Source: Microbacterium paraoxydans
GTDB lineage: Bacteria > Actinomycetota > Actinomycetes > Actinomycetales > Microbacteriaceae
Assembly: GCF_019056515.1 (NCBI RefSeq)
Contig: NZ_CP064873.1
Location: forward strand, 2,728,001-2,792,000
Length of the DNA: 64,000 bases
Reading direction: 5' to 3'
Part shown: piece by piece, positions 59,393 to 64,000 of the stretch
How the letters are laid out: the number at the start of each line of letters is the position of its first letter
How positions within the stretch are numbered: the stretch's first letter is position 1
Position numbers and translations under genes: made by a program
Notes under the pieces: model-generated
What the model saw: the letters and a program-made list of their open reading frames with translations, nothing else
Told to the model about the DNA's origin: nothing
The model's database searches: none

Positions 59393-60244
59393 ATGCCGCC
59401 GCTCGACCGCCTCACCCCGTTGCTCGACCGCTTCCGAGTGCGCAGTCGCCTGTTCCACACCGGACCGCTCTGCGGCACCACGGTCTTCGCGGCGAGCGCC
59501 GGCCACGGCTTCCTCCACGTGCTGCGGCGCGGCGAGATGGAGGTGACGCATCAGCGCCCGGACGGACGCATCGAGCGCGAGACCATCACACGCCCGAGCC
59601 TGTTGTTCTTCCCCCGCCCGATCGATCACACCTTCCTCAATGCCCCGACCGAGGAGTCCGACTTCGCCTGCGCCACGATCGATTTCGACGGCGGGGCCAC
59701 CCACCCGCTCGTGCGCACCCTCCCCTCCGTGATCGTCCTGCCGCTCGACGAGGTGTCCACCCTCGCGCCTGCGCTCGACCTCCTCTTCGCCGAGGTCGAC
59801 AACGTGCGCTGCGGTCGTCCCCTGCTCGCCGACCGGATGTTCGAGGTCGTGCTCATCCAGCTCCTCCGCTGGATGCTCGACCACTCCGGCGAGCTGGCGC
59901 TTCCCCCGGGACTGCTGCCCGGACTCTCGGACGAGCGTCTGGCACCCGCGCTCGTGGCGATGCACGAAGCACCCGGCGAGCCCTGGAACCTCGACACGCT
60001 CGCGCGCACCGCGGCCATGTCGCGCAGCGCCTTCGCCGCCCGCTTCAAAGAGGTCGTCGGCCGCGCGCCGGGCGACTACCTGACGGAGTGGCGGCTCACG
60101 ATCGCCCAGGAGCAGCTGCGCGCCGGCATGTCGGTGAGCGCGGTCGCCGCCGATCTGGGCTACGCCAGCGCGTCGGCGTTCTCCCGCGCGTTCGCCCAGC
60201 GGCTCGGCCGTTCGCCGCGCGCCTGGCTCGGCCTCGCGGCCTGA
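59393..60244 (+). CDS. AraC family regulator with N-terminal cupin
   Basis: A 283-residue activator. The N-terminal part (GFLHVLRRGEMEVTHQRPDGRIERETITRPSLLFFPRPIDHTF) is an AraC_binding_2/cupin_6 domain, and the C-terminal double helix-turn-helix is WNLDTLARTAAMSRSAFAARFKEVVGRAPGDYLTEWRLTIAQEQLRAGMSVSAVAADLGYASASAFSRAFAQRLGRSPRAW, a perfect AraC signature. It is divergent from the AhpD-like gene; cupin_6 AraC regulators often control such genes. The ATG at 59393 follows TGGAGGA. Confidence 0.92.
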   Translation: MPPLDRLTPLLDRFRVRSRLFHTGPLCGTTVFAASAGHGFLHVLRRGEMEVTHQRPDGRIERETITRPSLLFFPRPIDHTFLNAPTEESDFACATIDFDGGATHPLVRTLPSVIVLPLDEVSTLAPALDLLFAEVDNVRCGRPLLADRMFEVVLIQLLRWMLDHSGELALPPGLLPGLSDERLAPALVAMHEAPGEPWNLDTLARTAAMSRSAFAARFKEVVGRAPGDYLTEWRLTIAQEQLRAGMSVSAVAADLGYASASAFSRAFAQRLGRSPRAWLGLAA

Positions 60245-60275
60245 ACTCACCCGCCGGCCGCGGGTGTCCTCTCAG

Positions 60276-60346
60276 AGGTGGAGGCAGGAATCGAACCTGC
60301 GTACACGGTCTTGCGGACCGCGACCTGGCCACTCGGTCACTCCACC
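60276..60346 (-). tRNA. tRNA-Cys (GCA)
   Basis: A 71-nt cloverleaf reads on the minus strand: acceptor GGTGGAG/CTCCACC, D arm ACC/GGT, anticodon stem GCGGT/ACCGT, T arm GCAGG-TTCGATT-CCTGC and discriminator T73, the Cys identity base. The anticodon loop is CCGCAAG, giving GCA. Base 33 is C rather than the nearly universal U. CCA is not encoded. Confidence 0.88.
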
Positions 60347-60360
60347 GGGTTCGGGCGTCG

Positions 60361-61605
60361 TCAGTTCCGGGGCGGCGAGTACCCCTGCAGGAACCTGCCG
60401 AAGCGCTGCACGGCGTCGACGAGGACCTCCGTCTCGGGCAGGAAGGCGACGCGCACGTGGTCGGAGTCCGCGCCGTTGAAGGCCCGCCCGTGCACCAGGA
60501 GGATGCGCTCCGCATCGAGGAGATCGAGCACCAGGCGCTCGTCGTCCTGGATGCCGTAGACCTCCGGGTCGAGCCGCGGGAAGAGGTAGAGCCCACCACC
60601 GGCCTCCTGCACCTCGACACCGGGGATCTCCCGCAGCGCCGCCGTCGCCGCGTCGCGCTGCACCGTCAGACGCCCCTCCTCCGCGACGAGGGCGTCGAGC
60701 GACGTGTCGTGCTCCAGCGCCGCCGTGATCGCATGCTGCGCCGGTACGGACGCGCACATCCGCATCGAGGCGAGCAGCCGCACTCCCGAGAGGAAGGCGT
60801 CGTCTGCGGCGAACCCTGTCGTCAGCGCCCAGGCCGCCCGATATCCGGCGACGCGGTGCGTCTTCGACAGTCCGGCGAAGGTCACACACGGCACGTCGGG
60901 CGCGACCTGCGCCGTGGAGAGGTGCGTGAAGCCCGGGTACACGACGCGGTCGTAGATCTCGTCCGAGAGCAGGAGCAGTCCGTGACGACGGGCGAGGTCG
61001 GCGATGCCCTCCAGCGTCGCGCGGTCGTACACCGCCCCGGTCGGGTTGTTCGGGTTGATGATGACGATGGCCACCGTGCGCGGTCCGATCGCCGCAGCCA
61101 TGGCCTCGAGGTCGGGACGCCAGCCGGCTTCCTCGACGCAGGGGTAGTGGACCGGCTCTCCTCCGGCGAGGACGGTCGACGCCGTCCACAGCGGATAGTC
61201 GGGGCTCGGGATGAGCACCTCGTCCCCCGGTTCCAGGAGCGCCTGCAGGGTGAGGCCCACGAGCTCGGACACCCCGTTGCCGACGGTCACCGCATCGATC
61301 CCCAGGGCCGGGAATCCGGGACGGCGCGCGTAGTGCGCGCGAATCGCCTCGCGCGTCTCCGGCAGACCAGGGGACTCGGAGTAGCCGTGGGCACGGGGAA
61401 GCGCCGCTCGCAGCGCCTCCACGATGACCGGCGGCGCCTCGAAGCCGAACGGGGCGGGATTGCCGATGTTCAGGCGGAGGATCTGCTCGCCACGGGCCTC
61501 CAGCTCTGCGGCCCGCTCCGCCACCGGACCGCGCAGGTCGTAGAGCACGCCGTCCAGTCGCGACGACCGCCCGACCCGGAAGACACCCGCCGTCTCGCCC
61601 TGCAT
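60361..61605 (-). CDS. Class I/II aminotransferase, AlaA-like
   Basis: A 414-residue PLP aminotransferase of fold type I. Motifs are LNIGNPAPFGFEAP, YSESPGLPETREAIRAHYARR, NGVSELVGLTLQALLEPGDEVLIPSPDYPLW, NPNNPTGAVYD, LLSDEIYDRVVYPG, the Schiff-base Lys in TFAGLSKTHRVAGYRAAW and the substrate Arg in HVRVAFLPE. It is close to E. coli AlaA (alanine:2-oxoglutarate). The ATG overlaps the mocR stop (TGATG), so it is co-transcribed from the operator C promoter. This makes it part of the MocR regulon. Confidence 0.92.
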   Translation of the reverse strand: MQGETAGVFRVGRSSRLDGVLYDLRGPVAERAAELEARGEQILRLNIGNPAPFGFEAPPVIVEALRAALPRAHGYSESPGLPETREAIRAHYARRPGFPALGIDAVTVGNGVSELVGLTLQALLEPGDEVLIPSPDYPLWTASTVLAGGEPVHYPCVEEAGWRPDLEAMAAAIGPRTVAIVIINPNNPTGAVYDRATLEGIADLARRHGLLLLSDEIYDRVVYPGFTHLSTAQVAPDVPCVTFAGLSKTHRVAGYRAAWALTTGFAADDAFLSGVRLLASMRMCASVPAQHAITAALEHDTSLDALVAEEGRLTVQRDAATAALREIPGVEVQEAGGGLYLFPRLDPEVYGIQDDERLVLDLLDAERILLVHGRAFNGADSDHVRVAFLPETEVLVDAVQRFGRFLQGYSPPRN

Positions 61606-62960
61606 CACGCGCCCTCCTCGGTCGAGGCCGGTCCGGCGGCTGCGGCGACATCGTCGGCGAGGCGGCGCAGCTCCGCGTCGTCGAGATCGTGCACGGTCAC
61701 CCGCACGTGGCGCCCCCCGGCGGATTCGTCCTCCAGGGCGAACTCGGAACCCGGACGGACGAGCCATCCGCGGCGCGCCAGTCGATCCGCGACCACGCCG
61801 GCGTCGTCGCGGACGTCGACCCACACGTTCAGGCCGCTCGCCCCGGAGGCTTCCACTCCGCGGGCGGCGAGGAGCGCCACGAAGGACCGATTGCGGGCCG
61901 CGTAGCGGGCGCCCGCCGTCGCGATGAGCCGATGGACCTCCTCGTCACGGAGCATGGCCGCGGCGAGCTGCTGCATGACATGACTCACCCACATCGTCCC
62001 GGGGCTGAGCCGGAGGGCGAGCCGCTCCGCCGTGACCGGGTCCGAGGCCGTCACCGCCAGGCGCATGTCCGGCCCGAGGAACTTCGACACCGACCGCACG
62101 AGGGCCCAGCGTTCGTGCGCCGGGCCGATGATGCTCGCGTAGGGCCTGGGGGCGAGCAGGGAGAAGTGGTCGTCCTCGATCACGAGGACATGCGGATGGG
62201 GCGCGAGCACCTCCTGCAGTTCCGCAGCGCGGGCGGCGCTGGTGCTGACCCCGGTGGGGTTGTGCGCACGGGGCGTGCAGACGATCGCGCGCACGCCGGC
62301 CTCCAGGGCCTCGCGCACTCCCTCCACGGTCAGCCCCTCCTCGTCGACCGGGATGGCGACGGGCGTGTACCCGGCCAGCCGCGCGGTCTGGATGCTGGAG
62401 AGGAAGCAGGGGTCTTCGAGGCCCACCCGGTCGCCGTGCACGAGCGTCTGGGCGAGCAGCCGCTCCACCGCGTCGACGGCGCCCGCGGTGACCGAGAGCC
62501 GGAAGGGACGCGGCTGGTCCTCTGCGATCCAGCGCGTCGCCCACTCGGCGAGTTCGGCGTCGATCACCGACTCGCCGTAGAGGACGGACCGGGGATGCAC
62601 CGCCGCGAGGGCCGCGGCGAGATCGGGCAGCAGGGCCGCCTGGGGGTTCCCACTGGCGATGTCACGCAGGGCCGTTCCGGGCGTGAAGCCCTCATCCGGC
62701 GTGGCAGCCGGTCCGAGCACCGTCGTGCCGGTGCGCCCGCCGGTGGTCGCGATGCGCGCCGTCACGAGGGAGCGATAGGCCGCGAGCACGGTGTTGCGGT
62801 TGACGCCGAGGCGCTGTGCGAGGGTGCGGACAGGAGGGAGGCGGTCGCCGGCGACGAGGGTTCCCCGTTCGACGAGGTCGCGCACGCTCTCGGAGATCTC
62901 GGCGGCGGTGACACCGCTGATCGCATCGGTCTCGCCGTCTCTGCTCTCCGCCGTGCCCAT
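61605..62960 (-). CDS. MocR family regulator (GntR winged helix plus aminotransferase domain)
   Basis: A 451-residue MocR/GabR/PdxR-type regulator. The winged helix (ISESVRDLVERGTLVAGDRLPPVRTLAQRLGVNRNTVLAAYRSLVTARI) covers residues 20-70. A full-length aminotransferase-like domain follows: SVTAGAVDAVERLLAQTL, LEDPCFLSSIQTARLAGY, HNPTGVS, VIEDDHFSLLA, and the PLP Lys in VRSVSKFLGPDMRLA. It binds PLP and probably an amine or PLP itself as signal. A 32-bp perfect palindrome overlaps its own promoter, and the same core lies before four other genes. ATG at 62960. Confidence 0.92.
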   Translation of the reverse strand: MGTAESRDGETDAISGVTAAEISESVRDLVERGTLVAGDRLPPVRTLAQRLGVNRNTVLAAYRSLVTARIATTGGRTGTTVLGPAATPDEGFTPGTALRDIASGNPQAALLPDLAAALAAVHPRSVLYGESVIDAELAEWATRWIAEDQPRPFRLSVTAGAVDAVERLLAQTLVHGDRVGLEDPCFLSSIQTARLAGYTPVAIPVDEEGLTVEGVREALEAGVRAIVCTPRAHNPTGVSTSAARAAELQEVLAPHPHVLVIEDDHFSLLAPRPYASIIGPAHERWALVRSVSKFLGPDMRLAVTASDPVTAERLALRLSPGTMWVSHVMQQLAAAMLRDEEVHRLIATAGARYAARNRSFVALLAARGVEASGASGLNVWVDVRDDAGVVADRLARRGWLVRPGSEFALEDESAGGRHVRVTVHDLDDAELRRLADDVAAAAGPASTEEGA

Positions 62961-63004
62961 GACTCGACGGTAGGGGAGATTTTGACCTATGTCAAAATCT
63001 CCCC
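62955..63004. promoter_or_regulatory. MocR operator C and mocR promoter
   Basis: GGGGAGATTTTGAC (62973-62986) and its exact reverse complement (62991-63004) flank CTAT. On the minus strand TTGACA is 17 bp from TACCGT, a good -35/-10 pair, so the operator covers the -35 region of mocR. The core is the same as in operators A and B. Confidence 0.85.
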
Positions 63005-63010
63005 CACCGA

Positions 63011-63160
63011 TCAGGGACGGTCGTCGACCTCCACGCCGTCCTCGATCTCCTCCGGCTCCAGATCGGTCACGTCGACCTCCGGGGCGTCGCCTTCTCCGTT
63101 GTTGGCGGTCGGGGGCTCCCCCGGGAACCCGGTCGTCTCGTCCTGGCGCGGATCGGTCAT
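63011..63160 (-). CDS. Small acidic hypothetical protein
   Basis: A 49-residue, very acidic and likely disordered protein (TDPRQDETTGFPGEPPTANN, then EVDVTDLEPEEIEDGVEVDD). GAGGAGGCAGC before the ATG at 63160 is a perfect Shine-Dalgarno sequence. A GTCAAGGCGCTC sequence, close to the stress motif, lies 65 bp upstream. No domain is recognised. The longer frame from 63331 has no coding character. Confidence 0.65.
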   Translation of the reverse strand: MTDPRQDETTGFPGEPPTANNGEGDAPEVDVTDLEPEEIEDGVEVDDRP

Positions 63161-63355
63161 GCTGCCTCCTCGGTCGATGGGGATCCATGATCTCCGTACC
63201 GTCGGACGGCGACGAGCGCCTTGACAACGCCGGCTCCTCCCGCTCCCTGCGCACGCAGGCGGAGTCCAGGGAAGGGCGATACCGTGCAGAGGCGATGTCC
63301 GCTCCGACGGACCCGCTCTCCGCACGATCACCGCGATCCCCCGACAGAGGACACG

Positions 63356-64000
63356 ATGACCCCCGGCACCCTGCCCCTCGCCGCTTCCGCCCCCGGCTAC
63401 GACGGATTCATCGGCTGGGTGCTCAGCCTGATCGAGACCCTCGGTGAGGTCGGTGTCGGCCTCGCGGTGCTCATCGAGACGTTCGTCCCCCCGATCCCGT
63501 CCGAGGCGATCCTACCCGCGGCGGGGTTCCTCGCCTACGACGGCCGGATGAACGCCTGGGGCGCCTGGGCCGCGGCCACCCTCGGAGGGCTCGTCGGCGC
63601 GTGGATCTGGTACGGACTCGGCGCGGCGGTCGGCCGGGACCGCACCCGACGCATCGTCGGACGCATCCCCCTCCTCGACCACGACGACTTCGACAAGGCG
63701 GAGGCGTTCTTCGCCCGCTGGGGCGGCGGCGCGGTGCTGTTCGGCCGCTGCGTGCCTCTCGTGCGCTCCTTCATCTCGATCCCCGCCGGCATCGAGCGCA
63801 TGGCGCTGTGGAAGTTCACGCTGTACACCCTGGTCGGGTCGGCCGTCTGGAACGGCATCTGGATCGGCCTCGGGTTCGCCTTCGGCCCCGCCATCCGGCC
63901 GATCCTCGAGCAGTGGAGCGGCGTGATCTCCGACGTGGTAGTCGGCCTGCTCATCCTGCTGCTCCTGGTGTTCATCGCGCTGCGCATCCGCCGCCGTATG
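63356..64000 (+). CDS. DedA family membrane protein, cut by the window edge
   Basis: The 215 visible residues make a near-complete DedA/SNARE-associated (VTT) protein. Motifs are LAVLIETFVPPIPSEAILPAAGFLAYDGRMN (the re-entrant ExxxPxPSE), GALVGAWIWYGLG-like GGLVGAWIWYGLGAAVGRD and the second FARWGGGAVLFGRCVPLVRSFISIPAGIERM with the FGRxxPxxRxxxxxPAG core. DedA proteins flip or recycle lipids such as undecaprenyl phosphate. The ATG at 63356 follows AGAGGACACG. The frame is still open at base 64000. Confidence 0.9.
   Translation, partial: MTPGTLPLAASAPGYDGFIGWVLSLIETLGEVGVGLAVLIETFVPPIPSEAILPAAGFLAYDGRMNAWGAWAAATLGGLVGAWIWYGLGAAVGRDRTRRIVGRIPLLDHDDFDKAEAFFARWGGGAVLFGRCVPLVRSFISIPAGIERMALWKFTLYTLVGSAVWNGIWIGLGFAFGPAIRPILEQWSGVISDVVVGLLILLLLVFIALRIRRRM

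Overview
The window is high-GC actinobacterial chromosome, by eye around 70% G+C with strong third-position G/C bias. The gene set points to Microbacteriaceae, probably Microbacterium or a close relative: a DUF7882-type protein, a DUF4916 NUDIX protein, PspC-linked two-component genes, many GTG starts, ATGA/GTGA gene overlaps, and dispersed TTCGACAGGCTCAG repeats. It is mostly ordinary, densely packed chromosome. There is no phage, insertion sequence, integron or CRISPR array. Both ends cut a gene: a secreted protein at the left and a DedA-family protein at the right.

Layout. 1-10.5 kb: housekeeping and DNA metabolism (NUDIX-like protein, esterase, ABC-F ATPase, Lhr helicase, EI24 protein, Nei-type glycosylase). 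10.5-16 kb: hexapeptide-repeat protein, then a PspC sensor kinase/LuxR regulator pair divergent from a PspC membrane protein. 16-24 kb: antiporter, PurU, a PIN-type toxin-antitoxin pair, nitronate monooxygenase divergent from a small membrane protein and a YidC paralogue, exporter, SDR. 24-26.7 kb: small stress-type proteins (FHA, DUF6766, a 37-aa membrane protein, CinA). 26.7-34.1 kb: phosphonate uptake and catabolism operon (phnD, phnC, fused phnE, FAD oxidoreductase, phosphonatase-like HAD, Zn alcohol dehydrogenase) with a divergent GntR regulator. 34.3-36.4 kb: histidine kinase preceded by a possible 15-aa peptide and divergent from its response regulator. 37-42.5 kb: aminopeptidase, NCS1 permease plus cysteine hydrolase, tandem palindromic repeats, MBL hydrolase/TetR pair. 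42.5-47.7 kb: kynurenine pathway (alpha/beta hydrolase, TDO, amidohydrolase, kynureninase, PaaX-type regulator). 47.7-55 kb: FBP-domain, copper-binding and CsbD proteins, two very small membrane/Rho_N proteins, YbdK ligase, MFS exporter, haem-oxygenase-like enzyme plus CDGSH protein. 55-63 kb: YggS, GABA-type aminotransferase, HAD, glutamine amidotransferase, AhpD-like protein/AraC pair, tRNA-Cys, AlaA-like aminotransferase and a MocR regulator.

The most interesting signal is a likely MocR regulon at 55-63 kb. Three near-identical inverted repeats (TTTGACATAGGTCAAA type) lie between yggS and the aminotransferase, between the HAD and the amidotransferase, and upstream of mocR-aminotransferase. 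In two of them the operator carries a TTGACA -35 on one strand with a 17-bp spacer to a -10, and in two it contains the start codon of the leftward gene, which suggests leaderless mRNAs. Other notable signals are a 15-aa peptide ORF with a strong ribosome-binding site in front of a histidine kinase, a dispersed repeat that has entered three or four coding regions in frame, a GTCAAnCCCCTG motif at a similar distance upstream of several stress-type genes, and paired TetR operators.
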